From Bifidobacterium choloepi (lineage in GTDB: Bacteria > Actinomycetota > Actinomycetes > Actinomycetales > Bifidobacteriaceae), in the NCBI RefSeq assembly GCF_010667615.1, contig NZ_VYSG01000005.1, positions 1 to 54,646 of the forward strand: DNA of 54,646 nucleotides, written 5' to 3'. The notes beneath the pieces were generated by a model that worked only from the letters and a program-made list of their open reading frames with translations, searched no databases and was not told the origin of the DNA. Position numbers and translations under genes: made by a program. This document shows, piece after piece, positions 9,139 through 17,481 of the stretch (the stretch's first letter is position 1; the number at the start of each line of letters is the position of its first letter).

Positions 9139-9180
9139 GATGTCACGAACCCGGGCTTTGCAGCCCGGGTTTGTGACATC
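9139..9180. terminator. Bidirectional hairpin, family CGAACCCGGGC
   Basis: GATGTCACGAACCCGGGCT pairs with AGCCCGGGTTTGTGACATC over 19 bp (one G-T) around the loop TTGC. It lies between the convergent GH127 and ppc genes. The same sequence family recurs at 24371-24404, 50240-50285, 51959-52005 and 54179-54221. Confidence 0.8.
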
Positions 9181-9240
9181 AGAGAAGGTATGTCAGGCAT
9201 TCCGGGACGCGCCGGCCCGGAAGGAACGCCCGACTACCGA

Positions 9241-12048
9241 TCAGCCCGTGTTCTGGAGGCCGGCGGCGACGCCGGAAACGGTGCAGAGGATCAGGTAGAT
9301 GAACCCGGCCTGCTGGCTTTCGGAGAGTTCCTCCTTGTCGACCTTCTTGCGGAGGGACCGCAGGGCGAGCACCTGGGTGACGGACAGCGCGTCGACGTAC
9401 GGGGAACGCACGCGGATGGCCTGGCCGAGCACGTGGCGGTGCTGCAGCGGCCATTCGTCGCCGACGATCTTGAGGATCCAGCGGCGGGTGAGTTCCATCT
9501 CGTCGAGCACCTTGTCGCGCAGGTCGTCACGGTCGCCGAGGGCGAGGTACATCTTCGCGATGCGCTCGTCGGTCTTGGCCAGCGACATCTCGATGTTGTC
9601 GATGAACGTCGAGAACAGCGGCCATTCCTCATAGGCCTCGCGCAGCGTTTCGAGGTCGCCGAACTTCTCGCAGGCCGAGCCCAGGCCGTACCAGGCGGCC
9701 AGGTTGATGCGGGCCTGTGCCCAGGAGAAGATCCACGGGATCGTGCGCAGGTCGTCGAGCGACTTGGCGCCGAGGCCTCGCTTGGCCGGGCGCGAGCCGA
9801 TCGGCAGCAGGCCGACCTCGGTCAGCGGCGTGACGGTCGAGAACCACGGCGTGAAGTCCGGCGTGTGGAGCAGGTCGAGGTACTTCTCGTGCGACGTCTC
9901 GTTGAGCGAGGCGGCGAGATCGGCGTACTTCTCGGTCATCTTCGTGTTCATCTGCTCCACGCTCGGCGCCGACTGCAGCAGCGTGGCCGCTGCGACGGAC
10001 TCGACGTGGCGGATGGCCAGCACCGGGTTGCCGTAGCGCGCGAAGATGACTTCGCCCTGCTCGGTGAGCTTGAAGCGGCACTTGACGGAGCCGGCCGGCT
10101 GCGCGAGCACCGCTCGGTTGGCCGGGCCGCCGCCGCGGCCGACGGCGCCGCCGCGGCCATGGAACAGCGTCAGGTCGATGTCGTTGTCCTCGGCCCACTG
10201 CGCAATGCGCTGCTGCGCCGTGTGCAGGGCCAGCGTCGCGGTCGTCGGGCCGGCGTCCTTCGCGGAGTCGGAGTAGCCGAGCATGACTTCCATCTTGCGG
10301 CCGGTTGCCTTGAGGCGCGCCTGCACCTCCGGGATCTTGAGCATCTCGTCGAGCACGTTGACCGAGTTCTCGAGGTCCTCGAGCTGCTCGAACAGCGGGA
10401 TGACGTCGATGACCGGGCAGTCTTCCGGATTCGCGAACGCGAGGCGGTTGAGCTCGTAGACGTCGCGGATGTTGCGGGCGTCCTTCGTGAACGAGATGAT
10501 GTAGCGGCGCGCGGCCTTCTGGCCGTTGCGCTTCTGGATGGCGCCGAGCGCGCGGAACGTGTCCAGCACCTCGTGCGTCATCGGCTGCAGCGGGCCGCGT
10601 TCGCCGTGCAGGCCGTGCTCGCGGATGTCGTCGAGGGCGCGGCTGTGCACCACCGAGTGCTGGCGGAACTCCATCTCGACCATGTGGAAGCCGAACGTCT
10701 CGGTCTGCCAGATGAGGTCCTGCAGCGGGCCGTAGGCGGCACGATTCGCACCGGCTGCCGCCAGCGAGCGCTGGACGGTGTGCAGGTCGGCGAGGAAGTC
10801 CTCGCACGAGTGGTACATGAGATCGGTGTCGCGCTTGATCGTGTAGTGCAGGCGGTCGGCCATGACGAGCAGCACGGCGCGGTGCAGTTCCTTCGTCGAG
10901 ATCAGCGACGCCTTGCCGGTCAGTCGCTCGGAGATCTCCTTCTGGTGGTTCCACAGCGCCTTGAGCTCGTCGCTCGCCGGCGTCGTCTCGGATTCCATCG
11001 TCATGTTGCGACCGACGTTGCGGGTGGCTTCCTCGAGCGCGGCGATGACGTGGTCGGAGAACTTGCGGGCGACCTGGCGGCTCACCTTCGCGGTGACGTT
11101 CGGGTTGCCGTCGCGGTCGGAGCCGATCCAGCTACCCGGCTTGAAGAACGCCGGGCACACCGGCTCGACGAGGCCGGCCTTGTCGCCGAGGACCCAGTCG
11201 TCGAAGCGGCGGTAGACCTGCGGAATCGTCTTGAACAGCGTGTTGTCGAAGATGTCGAGAATCGTGTCGGCTTCCTCGACCGGCGTCGGCTTCTTCAGCG
11301 CGATCGGCGACGTGCGGAACAGCGCGTCGATCTCGTTGTACAGCCGGCGGTCGTTCTCCTTCTTGTCGGAGCCGCCGAGCATGTTGTGGGCGCTCAGCAG
11401 CTGCGAGATGCGGCGGATCTTGCCCTCGACGGCCTTGCGGCGGGCCTCGGTCGGATGGGCCGTGAAGACCGGGTGGAACTCGAGCTGCTCGAGCAGCTCC
11501 TTGGCCTTGGCTGGGCCGCACTCGGCGATGAGCTGGTGGTAGGCCTTCGTCATCTCGTTGACCGGATCGATGGCGGAATCCTCGGAGACCTCCGCCTCGC
11601 GCTCGTGCAGCACGGAGACGCGGTAGTTCTCCTCGCACAGGTTCGCCAGGTGGAAATAGGTCGCGAACGCGCGCGCCAGCAGCTGGGCGTCGTGCAGGTT
11701 CATCGCGTCGATCGTCTTGACGGCCATCTCGAGGTCGTTGCGTTCCGGATGCGTGTCGGCCAGGATGCCGGAGAATCGTTCGGCCGAAGCGTCGACGGCG
11801 TAGCCGCGAACGGTGTCGAACGACTTGAGCAGGTCCTCGTCGTATTCGCGCAGCACGTCGCGCAGGATGCTCAGGCACAGGTCCATGTTGGCCTGCAATG
11901 ACTCGGGAAGCGCCTGCTCCTCGGGCCCCTTGTGGCCGTGTCCGGACGAGATGATCGTCTGGTCGGCCGGATTGATCTGCTCGCCGGCGCCGGCGTTCGC
12001 ATTGTCGCGAACGTTGGCATCGAGGGCAGCTTGCTCTTGATCAGTCAC
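9241..12048 (-). CDS. ppc: Phosphoenolpyruvate carboxylase
   Basis: A 935-residue cytosolic enzyme that carboxylates PEP to oxaloacetate, the main anaplerotic route in bifidobacteria, which have an incomplete TCA cycle. The catalytic His198 lies in FTAHPTEARRK. The second and third signatures GYSDSAKDAG and FHGRGGAVGRGGGP are intact, and the protein ends with the family's conserved QNTG. I take the GTG at 12048 as the start because AGGAGGT sits five to six bases upstream; a nearby ATG in another frame gives only a three-codon peptide. The N-terminal 45 residues are polar and poorly conserved. It diverges from the thrE-like gene. Confidence 0.97.
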   Translation of the reverse strand: MTDQEQAALDANVRDNANAGAGEQINPADQTIISSGHGHKGPEEQALPESLQANMDLCLSILRDVLREYDEDLLKSFDTVRGYAVDASAERFSGILADTHPERNDLEMAVKTIDAMNLHDAQLLARAFATYFHLANLCEENYRVSVLHEREAEVSEDSAIDPVNEMTKAYHQLIAECGPAKAKELLEQLEFHPVFTAHPTEARRKAVEGKIRRISQLLSAHNMLGGSDKKENDRRLYNEIDALFRTSPIALKKPTPVEEADTILDIFDNTLFKTIPQVYRRFDDWVLGDKAGLVEPVCPAFFKPGSWIGSDRDGNPNVTAKVSRQVARKFSDHVIAALEEATRNVGRNMTMESETTPASDELKALWNHQKEISERLTGKASLISTKELHRAVLLVMADRLHYTIKRDTDLMYHSCEDFLADLHTVQRSLAAAGANRAAYGPLQDLIWQTETFGFHMVEMEFRQHSVVHSRALDDIREHGLHGERGPLQPMTHEVLDTFRALGAIQKRNGQKAARRYIISFTKDARNIRDVYELNRLAFANPEDCPVIDVIPLFEQLEDLENSVNVLDEMLKIPEVQARLKATGRKMEVMLGYSDSAKDAGPTTATLALHTAQQRIAQWAEDNDIDLTLFHGRGGAVGRGGGPANRAVLAQPAGSVKCRFKLTEQGEVIFARYGNPVLAIRHVESVAAATLLQSAPSVEQMNTKMTEKYADLAASLNETSHEKYLDLLHTPDFTPWFSTVTPLTEVGLLPIGSRPAKRGLGAKSLDDLRTIPWIFSWAQARINLAAWYGLGSACEKFGDLETLREAYEEWPLFSTFIDNIEMSLAKTDERIAKMYLALGDRDDLRDKVLDEMELTRRWILKIVGDEWPLQHRHVLGQAIRVRSPYVDALSVTQVLALRSLRKKVDKEELSESQQAGFIYLILCTVSGVAAGLQNTG

Positions 12049-12293
12049 TCATGACCTCCTTCTCCAAACGTCGGGTTGCTCGGTCATCCGGTCTTCTCCG
12101 GCTCCTCCGGAGTTGTGTGAGACCGGGCGTTGCGAGCCCACAGCCCTTGTTCGGTTTCGGTTCAGTTGCACGGCCCATTGTATTCCCCCGTAACTGACAG
12201 AAGCCTGATTTGCCGCCATTTGTGGTCACATAGTGACCTTCGCCGGTCTTTCGGGATGTCCCAAACTCCCAGCGGCGGGGTAGAAATGACAGT

Positions 12294-14309
12294 GTGAGCA
12301 TAGAGGAAGAGTCTGTTGAATATCCCGACCGCAATCCGGTCCGGAAGGCGACGCGGTCGCTGAAGAAGCGGGCCGAGAGCCAGAAGAACGCGTCGGCCGT
12401 GCGCAAGTTCCATACCCACGCTATCCCGCTCGACATGGAAGACATCGAGCAGGACTGGGACAAGCCGATCACCGAGGCCGGCATCGCGGCGAAGGCGAGC
12501 GTCATCGTCAGGGTCGGCATGCTCGACCTGGGCGCCGGCACCGGCAGCTTCCGCGTGCGCGAGATGATGCACCGGATCGCGTATCCGCTCGGCGTGCACG
12601 TTCGTGCCGACGTCAACCTGACCGATATCCAGGCGACCTGCACCGACGGGAAGAATCGCATCACCGAAGTCGTCAACCTGCCGACGACCGGCGTCAATAC
12701 CGAGCGCATCTGGCTGCTCGAGCATTTCGCCGACTGGTTCAGCGTCAACCTCGGCACCGGCGCGACGTACCACTCGCGCTCCGAAGTCTCCACCGAACTC
12801 ATGAACAACCTCGACGTCCGCGACGCCTCGCAGGTGTCCGCCGACATCTCGTCGCAGCTGCGCGAGGAGGACAAGAAGGACGAGGAGGCGAAGGCGAAGC
12901 TCGGCACCGCCGTCTGGCTCGACGCGGCGAGCACGGCGCAGAAGAACGCCGAGGCCGAGCTCGCCGAGGCGGCCGCCGCCGGCGACGAGGACGCCGCCGA
13001 CGCGATCGGCGTCGAGGCCGGCAGCGTCGACGCCCGCGTCGCGTCGATGCAGGCGAAGATGAAGCTTGCCTCCGACGAGTCGGCGCAGGCGGCGGCACAG
13101 GTTGGCAAGACGGCGAACGATTCTTCCGCCACGGCCGCCTCCGAGACCGCATCCGGCCCGGCGGCCGCTTCCGCTTCCGCCGACCGTTCCGTCGCCGGTT
13201 CGGCCGCCGCCGCGCGCGAGGCGCCGAAGCGTCGGCTCAAGCGGCGCGCCGACCGCCGCGAGCGCATGCTGCGCAAGATCCGCGCCGAAATGGACGATTC
13301 GATGGCCGTCGACCGCGAGCGCGGCGTCACGGTCCGTCAGGCGCACCGCCGGCTCGACCTCATCGAGCATCGCGCGCCGCTGTATTCGCCGGCGTTCTCC
13401 GGCTTCGCGGCGGCCTGCGCGTGCGCGGCCTTCGTCTTCCTGCTCGGCGGCGGCCCGATCGACATGGTCGGCGCGTTCGTCGGCGCCGGCATTGGCCAGT
13501 GGCTGCGCCGCATCATGCTCGGCAAGCGGATCAACCAGTTCTTCGTGACGTTCGTCGCCGTTGCCGTCGCCGCGCTGTGCTGCGTCGGCACGCTGCGGCT
13601 CATCGGCCTGTTCAATCCGATCGCATTGCAGCACGATACGGCCTACATCGGTGCCATCCTGTTCGTCATCCCCGGTTTCCCGCTGATCACCGGCGGCATG
13701 GACATGGCGAAGGTCGACTTCCCGTCCGGCATCCAGCGCGTCGCGTACGTGCTGACCGTCATCATCATGGCGACGCTCGCCGGCTGGATGGTCGCGGCGG
13801 TGGTACGGCTCAACCCGCAGGGCTTCGAGCCGCTGGGCCTGAACCCGTGGGTGAACTGCGGACTGCGCGCGCTGTTCGCGTTCATCGGCGTCTGGGGCTT
13901 CTCGGTGCTGTTCAATTCGCCGCAGCGCATGTGCCTGGTCGCGGCCGTCATCGGCCTGATCACCGACACGCTGCGCCTCGAGATGATCGACTGGGGCCTG
14001 GCGCCGGAAGCCGGCGCGTTCATCGGCGCGCTGCTCGCCGGCCTGCTCGCGTCCGCATGGCGATCCGCCGTCCGCCGCGGCATGCTGCCGCCGCACCTGG
14101 GCTACCCGCGCATCTGCCTGACGGTCCCGTCGATTGTCATCATGGTGCCCGGCCTGTATATGTACCAGGCGATGTTCAACCTCGGCCAGCTCAACACGAA
14201 CGCGTCGATGGACTGGGCGTTCCGCGCGTTCATGATCATCATCTGCCTGCCGATCGGACTGGTCATGGCCCGCGTTCTCACCGACCGCAGCTGGCGCTAC
14301 GACATATAA
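12294..14309 (+). CDS. thrE: Threonine/serine exporter, ThrE family
   Basis: A 671-residue membrane protein. Residues 60-185 match the N-terminal ThrE domain (LDLGAGTGSFRVREMMHRIA, then a conserved DITS-like region). From about residue 365 to the end there are roughly ten hydrophobic helices, including GGPIDMVGAFVGAGIGQW and the second ThrE_2 half. It is expected to export threonine and serine by proton motive force. Unusually, residues 185-330 are an Ala/Glu/Lys/Ser-rich low-complexity insertion splitting the N-terminal domain from the membrane part; corynebacterial ThrE is about 490 residues and lacks it. The GTG start has no Shine-Dalgarno but a TAGAAA box seven bases upstream, suggesting a leaderless mRNA. 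Confidence 0.85.
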   Translation: MSIEEESVEYPDRNPVRKATRSLKKRAESQKNASAVRKFHTHAIPLDMEDIEQDWDKPITEAGIAAKASVIVRVGMLDLGAGTGSFRVREMMHRIAYPLGVHVRADVNLTDIQATCTDGKNRITEVVNLPTTGVNTERIWLLEHFADWFSVNLGTGATYHSRSEVSTELMNNLDVRDASQVSADISSQLREEDKKDEEAKAKLGTAVWLDAASTAQKNAEAELAEAAAAGDEDAADAIGVEAGSVDARVASMQAKMKLASDESAQAAAQVGKTANDSSATAASETASGPAAASASADRSVAGSAAAAREAPKRRLKRRADRRERMLRKIRAEMDDSMAVDRERGVTVRQAHRRLDLIEHRAPLYSPAFSGFAAACACAAFVFLLGGGPIDMVGAFVGAGIGQWLRRIMLGKRINQFFVTFVAVAVAALCCVGTLRLIGLFNPIALQHDTAYIGAILFVIPGFPLITGGMDMAKVDFPSGIQRVAYVLTVIIMATLAGWMVAAVVRLNPQGFEPLGLNPWVNCGLRALFAFIGVWGFSVLFNSPQRMCLVAAVIGLITDTLRLEMIDWGLAPEAGAFIGALLAGLLASAWRSAVRRGMLPPHLGYPRICLTVPSIVIMVPGLYMYQAMFNLGQLNTNASMDWAFRAFMIIICLPIGLVMARVLTDRSWRYDI

Positions 14310-14317
14310 ATAGAAAG

Positions 14318-14451
14318 AAATCCCCTGGAAGGGGATCGGCGAGGCGGAGCCGAGCCGAGGGGTCGACTTACGGAACGCAACCACACGCGCTCCGTAAGTC
14401 GACCCCTCGCTTCGCGGCTACGCCGCTCAGCGATCCCCTTCCAGGGGATTT
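14318..14451. repeat. Long palindromic intergenic element, copy 1
   Basis: A 134-bp inverted repeat. The ends are AAATCCCCTGG and CCAGGGGATTT, and the inner arms around GAGGGGTCGACTTACGGA pair across a 16-nt centre. Two near-identical copies occur at 21554-21695 and 35529-35658. All three lie between convergent genes (here thrE and trpS), which fits a bidirectional terminator or a REP/MITE-like element. Confidence 0.9.
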
Positions 14452-14470
14452 GCATTTGTGGCGCCGATGA

Positions 14471-15571
14471 TCAGTACTTCATCCCCATCGCCTCGCGGAC
14501 CTCGTCGAGGGTCTGGTTGGCGATCGCGTTGGCGCGGCGGTTGCCTTCGTGCAGGATGTCGCGCACGGTGTCCATGTCCTTGGCGAGCTCGGCGCGGCGT
14601 TCGCGGTGCGGGGCGAGGAACTCGTTGACCGACTCGGTCACGTACTTCTTCAGCGTGCCGGAGCCGCCGTTGCCGATCTCGGCGGCGATGTCGGCCGGAT
14701 CTCGGCCGGTCACGAGGCCGGCGGTGGTCAGCAGCGCCGAGACTTCCGGACGGGCGACCGGATCGAACGTGATGAATCGTTCCGAATCCGTCTTTGACTT
14801 CTTGATCAGCTTCGCCGTCTCCTCGGCGGTGGCGCCGAGCATGATCGAGTTGCCATACGACTTGCTCATCTTGCGGCCGTCGAGGCCCGGGATCTCCGGC
14901 GCGTTCGACAGGATGGCGGCCGGCTCCGGGAACACCGGCGCGCCCTGCGCGTAGCGCTCGTTGAAGCGGCGCGCGATCGTGCGCGTGATCTCGACGTGCG
15001 GCAGGTTGTCCTTGCCGATCGGCACGACGTTGGCCTTGCAGAACAGGATGTCGCAGGCCTGGTGGACCGGGTAGGTGAGCAGCAGGCCGGTCAGCGCGTG
15101 GCCGGACGCCTCCATTTCGGACTTGACGGTCGGGTTGCGGTGCAGCTCGGCTTCGGTGACGAGCGACAGGAACGGCAGCATCAGCTGGTTTTCGGCCGGC
15201 ACGGCGGAGTGCGTGAAGATCATCGTCTTCTCCGGGTCGATGCCCGCGGCCAGGTAGTCGAGCACGAGGTTGAGCACGTTGTCCTCGATGTGCTCGGTCG
15301 TGTCACGGTCGGTGATGACCTGGTAGTCGGCGATGATGATGTTCGTGTTGACGCCGCGGTCCTGCATCGCCACGCGCTCGCGGATGGAGCCGAAGAAGTG
15401 GCCGAGGTGCAGCCGGCCGGTCGGGCGGTCGCCGGTCAGCATCGTGAACTTCGACGGGTCGGCCTCGAGCGCCGCCATCGTCGCGTCGCTGCGCTTCTGC
15501 GCCGCCAGGAAACTCGCGCTCATCTCGTTGCCGGCAGCGGTCACGCGCTGCGCTTCGGTTTCGTCGGTCAT
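14471..15571 (-). CDS. trpS: Tryptophanyl-tRNA synthetase
   Basis: A 366-residue class Ic aminoacyl-tRNA synthetase that charges tRNA-Trp. The HIGH-type motif is seen as HLGH at residues 55-58 in GRLHLGHFFG, and the KMSKS loop at 234-238 (GRKMSKSYGN). I chose the ATG at 15571 (MTDETEAQ) over an in-frame start 41 codons upstream because GGAAGGA lies just before it and the upstream extension does not resemble TrpS. An inverted repeat GAATCGTTCC/GGCACGATTC sits 33-57 bp upstream of this start. It is convergent with thrE across the palindromic element. Confidence 0.96.
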   Translation of the reverse strand: MTDETEAQRVTAAGNEMSASFLAAQKRSDATMAALEADPSKFTMLTGDRPTGRLHLGHFFGSIRERVAMQDRGVNTNIIIADYQVITDRDTTEHIEDNVLNLVLDYLAAGIDPEKTMIFTHSAVPAENQLMLPFLSLVTEAELHRNPTVKSEMEASGHALTGLLLTYPVHQACDILFCKANVVPIGKDNLPHVEITRTIARRFNERYAQGAPVFPEPAAILSNAPEIPGLDGRKMSKSYGNSIMLGATAEETAKLIKKSKTDSERFITFDPVARPEVSALLTTAGLVTGRDPADIAAEIGNGGSGTLKKYVTESVNEFLAPHRERRAELAKDMDTVRDILHEGNRRANAIANQTLDEVREAMGMKY

Positions 15572-15603
15572 GATTGTCCTTCCGGCTTGCGGTTCGGTCG
15601 GGA

Positions 15604-15628
15604 GAATCGTTCCAATTCGGCACGATTC
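15604..15628. promoter_or_regulatory. Inverted repeat upstream of trpS
   Basis: GAATCGTTCC at 15604-15613 and GGCACGATTC at 15619-15628 form a 10-bp imperfect inverted repeat. Very similar arms lie upstream of the rhomboid gene, the EamA transporter and ilvA. The position suggests a regulatory site; the protein is unknown. Confidence 0.5.
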
Positions 15629-15746
15629 GCCCGTTTGCTGTCCTATAGCGAAAATCGTAGAAATCTGAGCAGACATCGAAACGATTCGGAACAAGTGGTA
15701 CTCTCTTAGATGATGAATCGAATGTCATAGCAATGCAGGGGGTCAG

Positions 15747-16202
15747 ATGGGCCGCGGACGTCAGAAAGCCAAGCAGCAGAAAATCGCCAGAAAGCTCAAG
15801 TACCTGACCACTGACACGGATTATGACGAGCTCGCGAAGGAACTCGGCGCCCAGGAACCCGGCTCCGGATCGTTCGACCCGTTCTCCGACATCGAATCCA
15901 AGTACGCCGACGCCGACTACGCCGCCGAGGAAACCGGGGAGAGCGTCACCGAGAGCGAACAGGGCTACGGCGACGACCTCGACGAATACGCGAAGTGGGC
16001 CGCCGAGGCGGCCGCCAAGGCCAGCGACACCGGCGAGATGCCGGCCGCCGGATCCGCTTCCGGTGCCGCCGGCTCCGCAGCCGGCACGGACGCTTCCGGC
16101 GAGGCCGACGGCGCCTCGGGTGACGCCGACACGGCTTCCCGTCCCGTTCCCAAGCCCCACAAGCCCATCCCGATGCCAGTGCCGGGCCAGTGGAAGCACT
16201 GA
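15747..16202 (+). CDS. DUF3073 domain protein
   Basis: A 151-residue small protein. The N-terminus MGRGRQKAKQQKIARKLKYL followed by TDTDYDELAKEL is the signature of DUF3073, an actinobacteria-specific family of unknown function. After about residue 60 the sequence turns acidic, then Ala/Ser/Gly-rich (100-130), ending in a Pro-rich tail, so the C-terminal half is probably disordered and the protein is soluble. AGGGGG precedes the ATG. It diverges from trpS and is followed by a good terminator. Its function is not known. Confidence 0.85.
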   Translation: MGRGRQKAKQQKIARKLKYLTTDTDYDELAKELGAQEPGSGSFDPFSDIESKYADADYAAEETGESVTESEQGYGDDLDEYAKWAAEAAAKASDTGEMPAAGSASGAAGSAAGTDASGEADGASGDADTASRPVPKPHKPIPMPVPGQWKH

Positions 16203-16233
16203 TATCGGTGCAATAAACGACAAGACGCATGAG

Positions 16234-16259
16234 CCGGTCACCATATGGTGGCCGGTTTT
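16234..16259 (+). terminator. Rho-independent terminator after DUF3073
   Basis: CCGGTCACC ATAT GGTGGCCGG forms a stem with one T-G wobble, followed directly by TTTT at 16256-16259. It lies about 30 bp after the DUF3073 stop. Confidence 0.85.
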
Positions 16260-16301
16260 GTCATTTCCGACACGCTGCAAGCGCCGTAGCGTGAGGCTGA
16301 T

Positions 16302-16536
16302 GCCACTGTGACGCCATCATTGGCAAATGATTCACGCAACGAAGTCCCAAGCGTGAGGCGGGTGCCACCGTGAGATCAATATTGTCAGTACGCGCACGCA
16401 ACGAAGTCATTGGCGTGGGACGGTTGCCACCGTGAGATCAATATTGTCAGTACGCGCACGCAACGAAGTCATTGGCGTGGGACGGTTGCCAATGTCGGGG
16501 GTGTCTTGGCAGGTGACTCACGCAACGATGTTGCCA
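16302..16536. repeat. 62-bp tandem repeat array
   Basis: Units 16364-16425 and 16426-16487 are identical over 62 bp (starting GCCACCGTGAGATCAATATT). A diverged unit precedes them at 16302-16363, and a partial diverged unit follows at 16488-16536; traces of another may extend back to about 16240. Each unit carries CACGCAACGAAGTC. The array lies between DUF3073 and the convergent SCP-like gene. There are no variable spacers, so it is not CRISPR. Confidence 0.9.
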
Positions 16537-16546
16537 TCGGGCGCCA

Positions 16547-16981
16547 TCACGCCCGAGATGGGCTGATCAGCGGCAACAGTGATGACAGGTCGTCGCGTTC
16601 GCCGACGGCGGCGATGCGGCCGGCGTCCCGTTCCTCGTTCCAGTTCGTGATGCCGGTGGCGACGCGCAGCCAGACGGCCGGGTCGAGCTCGATGACGTCC
16701 GGGGGAGTGAGGTTGTGCGGGTCGCTGGCCGGGCCGTCGAGGATCTTGACGGCGGCGAACGGCGCCACGCGCACCTCGACACCCGGCCCCGGCGCGCGCT
16801 TCTGCAGCATATATAAGGAGTAGCGCACCGCCATCGCCATGTCGCGGCGCGGCAGCTTCGGCGCGATAGCCAGGCGGTGTTCCCGTCGCGGGTCCTGATG
16901 GGCGGCCTCGATCGCCTGTTCCCTCCACTGGAAAAATGCGGCTTCTCCCGCCGGAATGTCCTGTTCCCTGATCACTGCCAT
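16547..16981 (-). CDS. SCP-ortholog domain protein
   Basis: A 144-residue soluble protein. The C-terminal two thirds (GVEVRVAPFAAVKILDGPA, PPDVIELDPAVWLRVATG, GRIAAVGERDDLSSLLPL) match the actinobacterial 'bacterial SCP ortholog' family, related to sterol-carrier-like folds; the true ligand is unknown. Two candidate starts, 16990 and 16981, lack a Shine-Dalgarno. I prefer 16981 because TACAAT (16989-16994 on this strand) ends seven bases before it, matching the leaderless pattern seen at other genes here. Its stop is ten bases from the tandem-repeat array. Confidence 0.7.
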   Translation of the reverse strand: MAVIREQDIPAGEAAFFQWREQAIEAAHQDPRREHRLAIAPKLPRRDMAMAVRYSLYMLQKRAPGPGVEVRVAPFAAVKILDGPASDPHNLTPPDVIELDPAVWLRVATGITNWNEERDAGRIAAVGERDDLSSLLPLISPSRA

Positions 16982-17154
16982 GTGTGCCATTGTACGGCGA
17001 CGATGCGCGGCGGCGGCCATGCGCGGTGACCATGACAAGGGACCAGGCGTGGCCACGTTGTTCGGCGGATCACGGTCCGGTGTGGGGCCGTTGCGGCAGT
17101 CGGGCGACGGTTGACCGGCAACGCGGCGGCCGTCTCAGCGTTGGAATGAAAGTC

Positions 17155-17184
17155 TTGGCAAGCATGGCGCCAGTTGGGTAGAAT
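17155..17184 (+). promoter_or_regulatory. Promoter candidate P1 for glgP
   Basis: TTGGCA (17155-17160), 18-bp spacer, TAGAAT (17179-17184). A good match to the housekeeping sigma consensus, about 300 bp before the glgP start. Confidence 0.55.
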
Positions 17185-17333
17185 CATGCCTCAACGACGC
17201 CGGAAAGGGTCGCACGAGGAGGTGGACGAACTGCGCAAGCGAACCATGCAATCATGTCGTCAAGCCATGCATCGGCTGACAATCCGGTTGGCATGTCCGC
17301 AAGAAATGATTACGTTTGCAACCTTGCGGGAGT

Positions 17334-17353
17334 TTGGGCCTCTTCGTTATGTT
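17334..17353 (+). promoter_or_regulatory. Weaker promoter-like element P2 for glgP
   Basis: TTGCGG at 17334-17339 precedes TATGTT at 17348-17353 with only eight bases between them, too short for a normal spacer. An alternative -35 further upstream is not clear. The TATGTT box may still be a -10, about 130 bp upstream of glgP. Confidence 0.25.
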
Positions 17354-17481
17354 ACGATTATCTCTGAGAACGTATGCACTATCTTCACATGCGCAAAAGA
17401 GATTCTGCTGGTACGCAAAGGGGCTTCCTCCTCTTCTCGTCACCCGTTCCCAGATTGCTCACTATCCAAGGGAGTTAGGTT

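Larger units (their letters stand above)
16991..17481 (+). other. Long leader/promoter region of glgP
   Basis: A roughly 490-bp region between the SCP-like gene and glgP. A short open frame at 17174-17485 lacks the codon bias of real genes and is not called. Two sigma70-like promoters pointing toward glgP are visible (17155-17184 and 17334-17353), so transcripts from the first would carry a 5' leader of about 290 nt. I see no riboswitch I can name. Confidence 0.6.

Noticed and set aside
13081..13284. Frameshift or pseudogene in thrE
   Set aside because: The long low-complexity stretch looked suspicious, but the frame is continuous and the membrane half is intact.
16302..16536. CRISPR array
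   Set aside because: Adjacent units are identical along their full 62 bp, so there are no unique spacers; no cas genes are present.
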